Source: Nanobdellota archaeon (GTDB lineage Archaea > Nanobdellota > Nanobdellia > Woesearchaeales > SM23-78). From it: DNA of 49,124 nt. A program made the translations under genes and the position numbers. The notes below the pieces were generated by a model. The model did no database searches and had not been told where the DNA came from. It worked only from the letters and a program-made list of their open reading frames with translations. The stretch lies in contig JAHJQO010000004.1 in NCBI GenBank assembly GCA_018819305.1, forward strand, positions 1-49,124, given 5' to 3'. Shown here in pieces: positions 8,227 through 17,423 of the stretch (the stretch's first letter is position 1; every line of letters starts with the position of its first letter).

Positions 8227-8260
8227 TTATTTAATGTTATATAAGGTTATTTAATGTTAT
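8227..8260. promoter_or_regulatory. Two direct repeats upstream of the RelE-type operon (probable operator)
   Basis: The 14-bp sequence TTATTTAATGTTAT occurs at 8227-8240 and again at 8247-8260, a period of 20 bp or two helical turns. It sits 13 bp before the antitoxin start and overlaps the expected promoter. Ribbon-helix-helix antitoxins typically bind such phased repeats to repress their own operon. Confidence 0.55.
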
Positions 8261-8268
8261 TTAAATGT

Positions 8269-8366
8269 TTTGAAAATTTTAATTTTCAAACACGAAAAAC
8301 GCTGAAAGCGTTTTTGTGTGCCAGAAACTTTTGATTTCTGAGCAGCCCAAAAATCTATGATTTTTG
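8269..8366. repeat. Cluster of four consecutive hairpins in intergenic DNA
   Basis: Four short inverted repeats follow each other with almost no spacer: 8269-8290 (10-bp arms, TT loop), 8291-8320 (CACGAAAAACGC against GCGTTTTTGTG, one bulge), 8322-8340 (CAGAAA/TTTCTG) and 8348-8366 (CAAAAATC/GATTTTTG, loop TAT). The arms differ from hairpin to hairpin, so this is not a repeated sequence but a repeated architecture. The same style is seen in two tRNA introns and upstream of the tRNA genes. No coding sequence crosses it. Confidence 0.7.
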
Positions 8367-8452
8367 ATGTTTTGTTTTATAAAATGCTTATTTCAAATTT
8401 GTAATTAATAGAAATCTTTTATTAAATGCTCGGTAGAAAAACCGGAAAAATT

Positions 8453-8842
8453 TCATAAAAAGTAAAAAATTATCACAAACACTGAGATTATAAAGAATAT
8501 TGTTTTTACATGCCATGACCAAGCATTAACAACTGGAAGTTCTTTTGTTTCTGAAGACTTACCATTTAGTATGTTACGAAACAATCTGGATACAAAATGC
8601 TTATGAGTTTTTTTGCCTGCTTTTCTCAAGAAAGCATTTTCAATAATGGTTAAGAAACACAGACCCAGAATCTTATACTGAATCCACACAACAAATATAT
8701 AGATTGCTGCAAGAAGACTTATAACCCCTTTTACAAACATCAAAGGCACTGCAACAAAAAACAATATTGTAATCACAAGATGGACAAATACTGTTATTAC
8801 AGCGCCAACTTGATACACCTTTACTTTAGTACTTTTTTTCAT
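8453..8842 (-). CDS. Integral membrane protein of unknown function
   Basis: This 129-residue protein has at least three hydrophobic segments: about residues 12-32, 35-62 (possibly two close helices) and the last 20 residues. Between them is a basic loop (RKAGKKTHKHFVSRLFRN). The pattern resembles DUF4282-type small membrane proteins, but the match is not strong enough to name. The ATG at 8842 is preferred to the in-frame start at 8857 because MKKSTKVK is a more typical N-terminus. It stands alone between the hairpin cluster and the dph6 fragment. Confidence 0.5.
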   Translation of the reverse strand: MKKSTKVKVYQVGAVITVFVHLVITILFFVAVPLMFVKGVISLLAAIYIFVVWIQYKILGLCFLTIIENAFLRKAGKKTHKHFVSRLFRNILNGKSSETKELPVVNAWSWHVKTIFFIISVFVIIFYFL

Positions 8843-8878
8843 TGAACCGCAGAACAAATTAATATTTTATAAAATTAT

Positions 8879-9031
8879 CTATTCTGGAGTGGTTTCGAAG
8901 TCAGCGTCGAGAATATTGTAAATGCCTGTATTTTCAGTCTCCATTAAAGTCTCTGCTTTGTTAATCAGAAGTTTTGACTTAAACACAGGCTCATTAATCA
9001 CTAAGCTTTCTGCTTCTCCACCTTCAAAAGC
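8879..9031 (-). pseudogene. Displaced 3' fragment of a dph6 gene
   Basis: Read on the minus strand this stretch encodes about 50 residues beginning AFEGGEAESLVINEPVFKSK, the C-terminal part of diphthine-ammonia ligase, and ends at a TAG. An in-frame stop immediately precedes it. The first 69 bases (8963-9031) match 68 of 69 bases of the intact dph6 gene at 10307-10375. The last 27 codons are related to, but diverged from, the present dph6 end. The simplest reading is that an insertion gave dph6 a new 3' end and left the old one here. Confidence 0.85.
8963..9031. repeat. dph6 3'-end direct repeat, distal copy
   Basis: This segment is 68/69 identical to 10307-10375 in the same orientation; the one difference is a T/C change at 8991. 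The 1.3 kb between the two copies carries one complete unknown gene. Confidence 0.9.
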
Positions 9032-9073
9032 CTAAGTATGATATTCAAATAAGAAAAAAATAATTGTGTTTTA

Positions 9074-10090
9074 CTATGCTGTTGCTCTGGCTTTCATATC
9101 TTTTCTTAAGTCCTTGCTCCATTCAATATTAGGAGCACATATTTTATTATGTATTGCATTCAGTCTTGCAACATATTCTTCTGCCAGCGCCATGTTTGAA
9201 TTCACTGCTATAAGTTCTTTACTAATTCTCTCTATAAGATACTGTCTCTTGCTATCAAACTCTTTAACATCAGAAGCATTGAGGACTTTTGCATTTAGTT
9301 TAACACTAACGCCAAAAGGAGATTCATCATATGTGTCCATATCCTGGTGATATAAGATGCTTCCTTTTGTAGAGCCACTATAATTTATGGATAATCTTGT
9401 GCTTTTTATCCAAGAATCTAGCTCATCTCTATGCAAATGCAATCTACCACTTCTTGGCAAACCAACCATTATGTTAGGAGTTAGAATTACACAATCAGGA
9501 AAAGTAAGTCTCTCATAAGACTCACCAACATCTCTTCTCTCACCTACATTTTCAATACCTTCAACTCGATTAATAATTTTGTCTTCTTTTTCTCTAATTA
9601 TTTCTAAATATCTTTCTCTGTCCATTACTCTTGCTTCTTGCACCCAGACATCTATACCATCGGCTGCATAACCATACTTATGACTATGGTAACCGCTTCT
9701 GTGAAGAACCATACGAATCTTTCCATCATCTTTTAGTTTTGCTAATTCTTGAGCACCTTTTGTAATTTCCTCAAGAGTAAATGAATTGTCATCAGGACCA
9801 AAACAAATTGCTTTTAAATATGGTTTCTCGCCTTTTTTAAAATCAGGTTTTTTATTATATTTATCTCCAACCCATTTGTGAATCGCATCTTCTGACTCTG
9901 CAATCTCTGGTGATTGTCCTCTGTTCTCCCAAGATTGAATTTCTTCAGGCCTTGTGCGTAATCCATATGTGACTTGACCAAATCCTTGTTCAGAAGCAAT
10001 GTATAATAAACCGTCTCTTTGAAATAAAACTGGTTCAGTAGAACTTAATTCTTTCATAACATTTAATACAAAATCAACCGCATATACCAT
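9074..10090 (-). CDS. Unknown protein carried between dph6 direct repeats
   Basis: This 338-residue soluble protein is not recognised. It has no signal peptide or membrane helix from the ATG at 10090, which has GGGGTGGTT as a ribosome site. An in-frame extension to 10192 exists but is unlikely. Visible features are LFQRDGLLYIASEQGFGQVTYG near residue 22, an Arg/Glu-rich helix around 180-200 (RERYLEIIREKEDKII), a His-containing stretch SGRLHLHRDELDSW near 236 and a C-terminal helical region ending in basic residues. LHRSGYHSHKYG near 135 could bind metal or nucleotide. Its position between dph6 repeats suggests it is cargo of an integration event. Confidence 0.55.
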   Translation of the reverse strand: MVYAVDFVLNVMKELSSTEPVLFQRDGLLYIASEQGFGQVTYGLRTRPEEIQSWENRGQSPEIAESEDAIHKWVGDKYNKKPDFKKGEKPYLKAICFGPDDNSFTLEEITKGAQELAKLKDDGKIRMVLHRSGYHSHKYGYAADGIDVWVQEARVMDRERYLEIIREKEDKIINRVEGIENVGERRDVGESYERLTFPDCVILTPNIMVGLPRSGRLHLHRDELDSWIKSTRLSINYSGSTKGSILYHQDMDTYDESPFGVSVKLNAKVLNASDVKEFDSKRQYLIERISKELIAVNSNMALAEEYVARLNAIHNKICAPNIEWSKDLRKDMKARATA

Positions 10091-10234
10091 ATTAACCACC
10101 CCAAAACCAACTATAAGATGAGATGGTAACGAATAACAATTTATAAAGATTACTACTTCAGAATAAATAAAGTTTTTCAAAAGGCGTGCCAAAAGTTAAA
10201 CTTGGGTCCTATTCCTGGCAGATGCACCAGAACA

Positions 10235-10918
10235 TCATCTCAATTCTGCCTTCTTAATTTTAAACATACCTGTGTGTTCCTTCTCCATGATTATTTCTGA
10301 TTCAATAATCAGAAGTTTTGACTTAAACACAGGCCCATTAATCACTAAGCTTTCTGCTTCTCCACCTTCAAAAGCAATATGAATGCCAACTTTTTTATTT
10401 AACTCAACAAGTTTGTCAATATCTTCGTAAGTTAAGACTCTGCCAAGCCAGGTCTCATCAAGCCCTTCAGCAGCAATGCTTGAAAGAATAAACTCAAAAC
10501 CATTATCCAGCATTTCTCTTATTAGTTTCTCAGGGTCTTTTCCCCATAATGGATTGATGCATTGAAGCCCCAAGTCTTTGCAGATCATCTCAATTCTTTC
10601 TTTTTGATATTTAGATGCGAAAGCACCGCTGATAACTCCGTCAATATCATATTTTTGGTCTGCTTCATACATTGCTACTTTCAAATCTTCAAGTTCTTTT
10701 TCTTTTATTCCAGCAGTTTGTTTTTTTATCAAAGGCAAACCCAAGGCTTCTGCCTGCAAATCAACCAGAGATATATTTGGAGTGTGAAACATATAGCTAT
10801 GCTTATTATCAGAAATCATACTAATCAGACAAACAACTTCATTCTCTTTATCTTCCATTGCCTTGTACAAGGCATAAGTTGAATCTTTTCCACCTGAAAA
10901 CAATACTGCGAGTCTCAT
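10235..10918 (-). CDS. dph6: Diphthine--ammonia ligase (Dph6)
   Basis: This 227-residue ATP pyrophosphatase of the adenine-nucleotide alpha-hydrolase superfamily performs the last step of diphthamide synthesis on elongation factor 2, amidating diphthine with ammonia and ATP. The PP-loop SGGKDSTYALY is at residues 8-18. Family-specific segments follow: VVCLISMISDNKHSYMFHTPN, GVISGAFASKYQKERIE (the residues around the active site) and AFEGGEAESLV near the C-terminus. Length and domain order match archaeal Dph6. Its 3' end is partly duplicated downstream (8879-9031), and the intact end encodes KEHTGMFKIKKAELR, typical of the family. It stands alone on its strand. Confidence 0.9.
   Translation of the reverse strand: MRLAVLFSGGKDSTYALYKAMEDKENEVVCLISMISDNKHSYMFHTPNISLVDLQAEALGLPLIKKQTAGIKEKELEDLKVAMYEADQKYDIDGVISGAFASKYQKERIEMICKDLGLQCINPLWGKDPEKLIREMLDNGFEFILSSIAAEGLDETWLGRVLTYEDIDKLVELNKKVGIHIAFEGGEAESLVINGPVFKSKLLIIESEIIMEKEHTGMFKIKKAELR
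10307..10375. repeat. dph6 3'-end direct repeat, copy inside the intact gene
   Basis: This is the partner of 8963-9031 (68/69 bases identical). It lies within the coding region of intact dph6, covering the GGEAE motif and the residues after it. Confidence 0.9.
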
Positions 10919-10986
10919 AGAACACGTTGATACAGGTTCTTTTAAAAATATTATTATGATGCTTCATTATAAAACAAAAAAAGAGA

Positions 10987-11289
10987 TTATTCCTGAACTA
11001 AATCACGCAAATAGGGTGGTGCTTTATGAGGAAGTTCATTTCGAGTTAATTTTTCTTCAGAAAGAGCTTTTTCCAGGACGTTTCGTAAGCTCTGAAAATA
11101 TTGAAACTCGCCATCAGGATGACTTAAGGCTACCCTTTCACTAACAATAGTTGGGTGAATATAATCTGGCTTAATTATAATTAAGTTTTGTCTTCTTAAA
11201 CCATTTGATCCGTGCATAATTAAATCTAATATTTCTTCATTTACTTTCTTATAATCTCTTAAAATTTGTGTTAAATTAACTGAATTCAT
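10987..11289 (-). CDS. Small unknown protein
   Basis: This roughly 100-residue protein is not recognised. From the ATG at 11289 it begins MNSVNLTQILRDYKKVNEEI, followed by a stretch IIIKPDYIHPTIVSERVAL and a charged C-terminal helix. An upstream in-frame start at 11382 would overlap the preceding gene by 50 bp; the ATG at 11289 has AAGGTGATA as a ribosome site and is preferred. It is probably co-transcribed with the membrane protein upstream (11333-11614). Confidence 0.5.
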   Translation of the reverse strand: MNSVNLTQILRDYKKVNEEILDLIMHGSNGLRRQNLIIIKPDYIHPTIVSERVALSHPDGEFQYFQSLRNVLEKALSEEKLTRNELPHKAPPYLRDLVQE

Positions 11290-11332
11290 TTCAATATCAC
11301 CTTGCTTAAGAAAAAGGAATTCATCTTTCTTT

Positions 11333-11614
11333 TTATAAGTTTTCTTTTTTGTTTTCTCTGGCCTTAACAAATCCACACCCAAACATCATTACCAAGGACA
11401 CTGCAAACAATAGAACTCCGACAACAGAAAGAGCATTGCTGTCTTCAGCACTCAGAAAAGCAGGGTTCTCAATAGTTGCCTCTTGCTGGTAAACATCAGA
11501 ATCACACATCATTGTATCGCATTCCTCTGAAATAGCAAACCCAGTTATTCCTCCTTTTAGCAAAAAAATTCCAAAGAGCATGAACACAGAGAGCATAATT
11601 ATTTTTTCTTTCAT
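11333..11614 (-). CDS. Small membrane or exported protein with ITGFA-type N-terminus
   Basis: This 93-residue protein has an N-terminal hydrophobic segment (residues 6-28) ending GGITGFAIS, a pattern frequent at the N-termini of DPANN surface proteins, a short outside loop with two cysteines (ECDTMMC), and a second hydrophobic helix (about 62-82) before a basic tail. This predicts a hairpin membrane protein or a signal-anchored protein. No function is known. It lies 75 bp downstream of the large surface protein gene on the same strand and may be part of its operon. Confidence 0.55.
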   Translation of the reverse strand: MKEKIIMLSVFMLFGIFLLKGGITGFAISEECDTMMCDSDVYQQEATIENPAFLSAEDSNALSVVGVLLFAVSLVMMFGCGFVKARENKKENL

Positions 11615-11689
11615 TTTACTTTTTTAATTATATCTTTCAATTTTATCCAATTATTATTTTATCCAATTCTTATTCTTTCAACTTCCAGC

Positions 11690-14482
11690 TTATTCTTTTT
11701 TCTGAAACGCCAAATATATATGAGGCGCTAAGAACAATAACAATATTAGAATTAAAAATACAAGCACAAGTATTATCAAGCCCCAATTTATATTTATTGA
11801 TGGGCATGGGCGCGTATTAACTTTCATGTCGCCGGAATATGTGCAGGTCTGGGTTTGCTCTCCGCCGATACAGTCTGACCATCCTGTACAAAACCAGGTC
11901 TCAAGTTTGCATATCTGACTGCATCCATCACCACTTCTGATATTGCCGTCATCGCACTCTTCACCTGATTCCACCAGATTATTACCGCACATAACTCCGG
12001 GATGCTGGCAATAAGTCAGATTTAAATAAGCATGATCAAGCATTTCAAAAGAAGTCGGAGCATTTTGTGTAGCCCGGATTTTCATTCTCAAAGTAATATT
12101 TTTCAGGTCAAGGTCTTCCAGGCTGCATGAATCTGTATAATCTGTTCTTCTTACAGGAAGCTGACAAAGTTCCTGCCAGCCACAGCAAGCAGTATTATAT
12201 TCAAGCCAAGTAGAAGCCCATGCTTCTTTGTGTTCAACATGAACAGCAGAATTATCAAGAGTTCCAAGGAATCTTGCATCATCCCATGAAAGATAAATAT
12301 ATGTGTATCCATCATCACAGGCATCTTGTTTTGCATAAAAATTATCAGAATCAGTGACATGAGAAGTTACATCAGCATGGTTTCCACCACAAAAATAATC
12401 AAGATAAGCCTGGCTTGGATTTACAATGAATTTCTCGCAATAAGGTGCAAGAAATCCTGTATCCCATGGTCTTGTTCCTCTGGCGCAAGGCATTCCTGTT
12501 CTTGTAACTCCAATACATGATCTGGTGCAGTATGTGCATGAACCATCACAAGGTGGGCTGCAAATTTTTCCATTAGTATCTCCATTATCACAATCTTCTC
12601 CTCTATCAATAATTCCATTGCCACAAACACCAACACCCACTCTTGTAGGAGTGCATCCTCCCTGAGTAGGACAGTAAGGTGTTGGAGGAGGAATATAAGG
12701 AGGTGGAGGAATAATTATTGAGCCATTGCATTTTTTGTTCTCCCACATAACACTACAATTATCGTCACAATAATAACATGTTGCTCCGCAATCCGGAGTG
12801 CATATATTTCCATTGCTGCTGCCAGCATCGCACTGTTCATCAAAATCAAGAACACCATCACCGCAGGTTCCTGGAGGAATCTCCTGTAATTCACAGTTCG
12901 CATCACAATACTTACAAGAAGTTGTTTTTCCAGGACTGCATGCTACTCCATTATACACTCCATTATCACATTCTTCTCCCTGATCAATATTTCCATCACC
13001 GCAATAATTACTTTTTTCACAGTCGCACTGACTGCTGCAGTATTCTCCTGAAGAACAATCACTATTTGATTCGCATTCCTCGCCAATATCAATCACTCCG
13101 TTGCCGCAATAAGGATTATTAGTATATTCACATAAACAATCATTTTTGCAAACATCTATTGTTGCAGGATTATTATCATTGCAATCAGCATTAGAACCGC
13201 AAACAGCATTGCATTTGTCTTTTACACAAGAATAAGAATAGGAATCCTGTGAACAGTCACATCCTGAATTGCAAAAACCCCAATCATCCCTAACACCTAA
13301 TTTTTTACCACTGCAGGTTTCTTTGGTTTGAGGACAGTAATGATTGTCATACGTGCTTGGGCTTTCGCATTCTTCGCCAGTCTCCAAAACACCATTACCG
13401 CATTTTGGCGGGATTACATTGTATTCGCATTGGCAATTTGACTTGCAAAAATCAATTGTATTAGGATTATTATCATTACAATGACTATCTGATTCACACT
13501 CTTCACCAGGCTCTAAAATATCATTGCCGCAAACAGGAGGAGGAATATCTTTTTTGTAAAAGCAAAGCTTTTTCACTTCAACACTATTAGGATGAATATC
13601 TGGAGGACAAGTGCTTGCAGTGTGCATGTTAACAACATTTAATCCTGAATTAAAACTAAATTCTCCCATTGATTCAAGCCTTACACTAATTGCACAAGGG
13701 TTAGAATCATCTCTTGATTCAGGACCTGTAGCTCCATTGATTTTAAGATAAAAATCTTCATTTGTCTGGCACTGGCCAGGAGCACCTCTCCAAACCTGGG
13801 CTTCAACTCTGTATTTGCCAGGCACAGGAATAGAAACAGTTACAGAATCTGATATTTGGTTGCTGCTATGACAGTTTTTTCCAACAACCATCAGGTCAAC
13901 AGTTCTAATATAATCTGCACCTACACACATTGGAATTTCTAAATTACATTGGTCATCACAGCCATCTCCATTGAGTTTATTGCCGTCATCACATTCTTCA
14001 CCTTCATCAACAACACCATCGCCACAAACAGAAGGAAGTAGTTTGCATGTATAACCAATTGTTATGAATGAGCTGTCATCAGCAGAAAAAGACACAATTC
14101 CTGCATCGCAGGTTGCACTGTAATGCGTTATTCCACAACCATAATATTTTACTTGCTGATTGCAGCCGTTGCCAGTTATAGTCAGAGTTGCAGGATTATT
14201 CCATGCACATCCATGATTTGCTATACTGCCCTGATAAGTACAAATCTGGCCTTGAGGAACATTATATGACTTGCTTGGCCCTTCTAGATCACAAATATAA
14301 TGGCCAATATTGCATCTGTCTTCATAGCAAAACACATTTCCCTGGGCTTCACAATCATCAGATGTGACAGCACTTACAAAGCTTGCAAAGGAAGCAGATG
14401 ATATTAAGATTAAGAGCAATGCAAAAAAGCATATGAGAAATCCTACTCCAATCTTTGGTAAAATCTTACACTCACCTTTCAT
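11690..14482 (-). CDS. Large Cys-rich surface protein with DUF4215-type repeats
   Basis: This 930-residue protein has an N-terminal signal peptide or anchor (hydrophobic residues about 10-38) and a C-terminal membrane helix ([16 protein letters not shown]) before a short basic tail, so nearly all of it should lie outside the cell. About ten repeats match the pattern C-G-D/N-G-x-x-D-x-G-E-E-C-D-D/N-G (for example [16 protein letters not shown]), the Myxococcus cysteine-rich or DUF4215 module. Two non-repeat domains are inserted, near residues 185-310 and 640-780. A proline-rich spacer ([12 protein letters not shown]) sits mid-protein. It probably works as a cell-surface adhesin or receptor. 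It is divergent from lonB, with which it shares an intergenic promoter region. Confidence 0.75.
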   Translation of the reverse strand: MKGECKILPKIGVGFLICFFALLLILISSASFASFVSAVTSDDCEAQGNVFCYEDRCNIGHYICDLEGPSKSYNVPQGQICTYQGSIANHGCAWNNPATLTITGNGCNQQVKYYGCGITHYSATCDAGIVSFSADDSSFITIGYTCKLLPSVCGDGVVDEGEECDDGNKLNGDGCDDQCNLEIPMCVGADYIRTVDLMVVGKNCHSSNQISDSVTVSIPVPGKYRVEAQVWRGAPGQCQTNEDFYLKINGATGPESRDDSNPCAISVRLESMGEFSFNSGLNVVNMHTASTCPPDIHPNSVEVKKLCFYKKDIPPPVCGNDILEPGEECESDSHCNDNNPNTIDFCKSNCQCEYNVIPPKCGNGVLETGEECESPSTYDNHYCPQTKETCSGKKLGVRDDWGFCNSGCDCSQDSYSYSCVKDKCNAVCGSNADCNDNNPATIDVCKNDCLCEYTNNPYCGNGVIDIGEECESNSDCSSGEYCSSQCDCEKSNYCGDGNIDQGEECDNGVYNGVACSPGKTTSCKYCDANCELQEIPPGTCGDGVLDFDEQCDAGSSNGNICTPDCGATCYYCDDNCSVMWENKKCNGSIIIPPPPYIPPPTPYCPTQGGCTPTRVGVGVCGNGIIDRGEDCDNGDTNGKICSPPCDGSCTYCTRSCIGVTRTGMPCARGTRPWDTGFLAPYCEKFIVNPSQAYLDYFCGGNHADVTSHVTDSDNFYAKQDACDDGYTYIYLSWDDARFLGTLDNSAVHVEHKEAWASTWLEYNTACCGWQELCQLPVRRTDYTDSCSLEDLDLKNITLRMKIRATQNAPTSFEMLDHAYLNLTYCQHPGVMCGNNLVESGEECDDGNIRSGDGCSQICKLETWFCTGWSDCIGGEQTQTCTYSGDMKVNTRPCPSININWGLIILVLVFLILILLLFLAPHIYLAFQKKE

Positions 14483-14563
14483 TATTATTAACTTTTGATT
14501 CTTTTATTAATAAATGTTTCTCATTTGTTTCTCATTTTTTGAAAAAATCAAGTGTTATGAGTA

Positions 14564-14574
14564 ATATTTATAAA
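14564..14574 (+). promoter_or_regulatory. TATA box of lonB
   Basis: ATATTTATAAA ends 27 bases before the ATG at 14602, with no Shine-Dalgarno site between. It fixes the lonB start and excludes the longer in-frame reading from 14455. Confidence 0.65.
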
Positions 14575-14601
14575 CCCCCTGCCATTCTCCTCACTTGTAA
14601 G

Positions 14602-16506
14602 ATGGTGAGCGAATTTAAATTCAAGACTACAGCAGAGATTAAGACTTCTAAGCAAATTGTTGGCCAGGTTATTGGTCAGGATGATGCTGTAAGAATCGTA
14701 AAAAAAGCAAGTGCCCAGCGAAGACATGTATTGCTGATCGGTGAGCCTGGCACTGGAAAATCCATGCTTGGCCTGGCACTGGCAGAACTGCTTCCCAAAG
14801 AGAAGCTGGTTGATATTATGGCTTTTCAAAATCCTAATGATGAAAACACACCATTAATCAGAACTACGCCTGCAGGCAAAGGCAGGGAAGTTATTGCAAA
14901 AGCCAAGATTCAGACTTCAGGAATGTTTAACAAGCAGAATCTTTTTGTCTGGATAATTCTGATTGCAGCTTTGCTTATTCCTTACTGGGTTTGGAGAACT
15001 AATTTTTTCCAGCTGGGAGAAACAGCTAATGCCATCATATATGCTTCTTCAATGATTACATTTATTGCAATTGCAGTTGTTTTTATGCTCTCAATTACAA
15101 TGGGAAAAAGAATGGGAGGACAGGGTGCTAAAGTTGCAGTGCCAAAACTCATAGTTGATAATTTTAAGAAAAAAACAGCTCCGTTTTTTGATGCAACAGG
15201 TGCTCATGCAGGTGCACTCTTAGGAGATGTGTTGCACGACCCATTTCAAAGCGGAGGATTAGGAACACCTGCTCATGAAAGAATTGTTGCTGGCATGATG
15301 CACAAAGCCCACATGGGTGTCTTGTTTGTTGATGAGATTGCAACATTACAGCCTCATACTCAGCAGGAATTACTGACTGCTTTGCAGGAAGGCAAGTACA
15401 GCATTACAGGTCAGAGCGAAAGAAGTGCAGGCGCAATGGTAAGAACAGAGCCTGTTCCTTGTAACTTTGTCATGGTTGCTGCCGGAAACATGGAAACTAT
15501 AAAGAACATGCACCCTGCTTTGCGAAGCAGAATAAGAGGTTATGGTTATGAAGTTTATATGAAAGAAACCATGCTGGATACAAAAGAAAACAGATGGAAG
15601 ATTGCTGTGTTTGTTGCGCAGGAAGTTATCAAAGACAAAAAAATTCCTCATTTTACAAAAGCAGCTGTTGATTATATTGTTGAAGAAGCCAAAAGAAGAG
15701 CTAATAGAAAAGGGCATCTGAGTCTTATTTTCAGAGAGCTTGGCGGATTGGTCAGAGCTGCAGGCGATATTGCTGTTGAAGAGAAATCAAAAGTTGTTGA
15801 CCAAGAACATATTATAAAAGCAAAAGTTATTGCAAGAAGCCTGGAAGAGCAGATTGCAGATAAATATATTGAAAGAAAAAAAGAATATGAAATTATTGTT
15901 ATTGAAGGCAAAAAAGTTGGAAGAGTTAATGGCTTGGCTGTTCTTGGAAGCGGAAGCACTTATTCAGGAATAATTCTACCTATTGAATCTGAAGTCACGC
16001 CTGGCGGAAAGGAAAAAAGAATTATTGCCACAGGCAAACTTGGCGAGATTGCAAAAGAAGCCATAACAAATGTGACTGCAATTATCAAGAAGTACTTTGG
16101 ACAGGATATAAACGGCAAATATGATATCTATGTCCAGTTTCTGCAGACTTATGAAGGTGTTGAAGGTGACAGTGCAAGTGTTGCAGTTGCTACCAGCATT
16201 ATTTCTGCTCTAAAAAATATTCCAGTTAAACAGAATATTGCAATGACAGGCAGCCTGAGCGTCAGGGGTGAAGTATTGCCTGTTGGCGGTGTGAGCTCTA
16301 AAGTTGAAGCAGCAATTGACACAGGCATTAAAAAAGTCATTGTTCCAAAAAGCAATATGCAGGACATTGTTATTGACAAGAAAAAACTTGACAAGATAAA
16401 AATTATTCCTGTTGAAAACATCAGCCAGGTTCTAAAAGAAGCTCTTGACTGGAAAGGCAAAGAAGGAATTCTAAAGAAGATTATGAAGATGAACGGGAAA
16501 CATTGA
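14602..16506 (+). CDS. lonB: Archaeal Lon protease (LonB), membrane-bound
   Basis: This 634-residue ATP-dependent serine protease degrades unfolded and regulatory proteins at the membrane. The AAA+ domain has Walker A GEPGTGKS at residues 47-54 and Walker B VLFVDE at 240-245. Two membrane helices (about 114-131 and 146-166) are inserted between Walker A and B, the hallmark of archaeal LonB. The C-terminal S16 protease domain has the catalytic dyad Ser524 (GDSAS) and Lys567 (GGVSSK). Length and order are typical of the family. It ends in TGA, so TGA is used as a stop in this genome. Its 3' end adjoins a metallophosphoesterase gene whose promoter begins about 20 bp later. Confidence 0.95.
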   Translation: MVSEFKFKTTAEIKTSKQIVGQVIGQDDAVRIVKKASAQRRHVLLIGEPGTGKSMLGLALAELLPKEKLVDIMAFQNPNDENTPLIRTTPAGKGREVIAKAKIQTSGMFNKQNLFVWIILIAALLIPYWVWRTNFFQLGETANAIIYASSMITFIAIAVVFMLSITMGKRMGGQGAKVAVPKLIVDNFKKKTAPFFDATGAHAGALLGDVLHDPFQSGGLGTPAHERIVAGMMHKAHMGVLFVDEIATLQPHTQQELLTALQEGKYSITGQSERSAGAMVRTEPVPCNFVMVAAGNMETIKNMHPALRSRIRGYGYEVYMKETMLDTKENRWKIAVFVAQEVIKDKKIPHFTKAAVDYIVEEAKRRANRKGHLSLIFRELGGLVRAAGDIAVEEKSKVVDQEHIIKAKVIARSLEEQIADKYIERKKEYEIIVIEGKKVGRVNGLAVLGSGSTYSGIILPIESEVTPGGKEKRIIATGKLGEIAKEAITNVTAIIKKYFGQDINGKYDIYVQFLQTYEGVEGDSASVAVATSIISALKNIPVKQNIAMTGSLSVRGEVLPVGGVSSKVEAAIDTGIKKVIVPKSNMQDIVIDKKKLDKIKIIPVENISQVLKEALDWKGKEGILKKIMKMNGKH

Positions 16507-16559
16507 TATTAATAAGCCAACCCAAAGGTTTATATTTAATTCTTAATCTCTTTTTTTTC

Positions 16560-17132
16560 GTGAGCAGAGACATATATCTTATAGGGGACACGCATTTTGA
16601 TCATACCAAGATCCGGACTATTTATTGCAAAAGACCTTTTCATTCTAACAAAGAAATGAACGAGGCTATGCTTGATAACTGGAACAGCACTGTTCATCCC
16701 AAGGACATTGTTTATTTTCTCGGTGACTTGGCTTATGACAAAGAAAAACGCGGCACTGATTACTGAATTAAGTATCTTAATGGCCGCATAACTTTCATAA
16801 AAGGAAATCATAACAAGTCGCGAAAAATTAAATTCTCAAATTATGAAATTCTTGAGTTTATGAACAAAGAATTCTTTTTAGTGCACAAACCTCAGGAAGG
16901 CCGTCTGATGTGGAAAGGATGGATTATTCACGGACACAAGCATAATAATCACCCTCAAAAGTTTCCTTTGATTAATAGCGATAATAAAACCATCAATGTG
17001 AGTGTTGAATTAATTAATTACAAGCCTGTTCTATTAGAAGAACTGATAACAGAAGAGCTGGAACACATACAGTACTGGAATAACATCAAGGATGAACCTG
17101 TTTATTTTCCTTATATGCAAGCTTTAGAATAA
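16560..17132 (+). pseudogene. Calcineurin-like metallophosphoesterase interrupted by one TGA codon
   Basis: From a GTG at 16560, after a TATA-like TTTATATTTAA, the frame encodes a small phosphoesterase: DIYLIGDTHFDH (metal motif D-x-H), VYFLGDLAYD (GDxxx), FIKGNHNKS (GNH) and IIHGHKHNNH (GHxH), in the correct order. The frame is broken by TGA at 16764-16766, exactly where homologues have Trp in a Tyr-Trp-x-x-x-L-N-G segment; everything before and after stays in one frame. The GNHD motif is GNHN, losing the usual aspartate. The change may be a recent nonsense mutation or a sequencing error. Recoding is unlikely because TGA terminates lonB next door. About 190 residues in total. Confidence 0.75.
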
Positions 17133-17165
17133 TACAAATAGAACAACATACAACAAATTCATTAT

Positions 17166-17405
17166 TTACTCTGTTTCTAAAGGAATACAACAAATCTGAG
17201 AATTTGTAAAGCATTCATAATCTGTGTTTGGAGAATAAGCTGCTCCAGCAACATTGCACTCATTAACACAAACACCTCCTGCTGAAGAACATGGTGCTGC
17301 GCCACAAGAAGCACAAGGACCTTTCCAAATAACAAAAGTAAGAATAAAAGCCAGGACTACCAGGATAATTACAATTCCAATGACAAGATGGTCTGTTTTC
17401 AGCAT
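17166..17405 (-). CDS. Small anchored Cys-rich protein
   Basis: This 79-residue protein has a hydrophobic helix at residues 8-29 followed by a Cys-rich outside segment with nine cysteines (CASCGAAPC, GVCVNEC, YECFTNSQICC). It is probably a disulfide-stabilised surface peptide. It lies 18 bp downstream of the TPR protein gene on the same strand and is likely co-transcribed with it. No family is recognised. Confidence 0.5.
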   Translation of the reverse strand: MLKTDHLVIGIVIILVVLAFILTFVIWKGPCASCGAAPCSSAGGVCVNECNVAGAAYSPNTDYECFTNSQICCIPLETE

Positions 17406-17423
17406 TTTATGAAATTGATTCTA

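Noticed and set aside
8227-8260. CRISPR array or replication iterons
   Set aside because: Only two 14-bp units 20 bp apart with no spacers, located at a toxin-antitoxin promoter; an operator explains them better. No CRISPR array or cas gene was found anywhere in the window.
12326-13122. Long plus-strand frames opposite the surface-protein gene
   Set aside because: They are Ser/His/Cys-rich shadows of the repetitive Cys-rich coding sequence on the minus strand, with no promoter or family signature.
14455-14601. N-terminal extension of LonB by 49 residues
   Set aside because: The lonB TATA box at 14564-14574 lies inside this extension, and the predicted peptide overlaps the start of the divergent surface-protein gene.
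16560-17132. UGA recoding as tryptophan or selenocysteine
   Set aside because: TGA is the normal stop of lonB (16504-16506) and of the gene ending at 44329, homologues have Trp and not Cys/Sec at the site, and no other gene in the window has an in-frame TGA.
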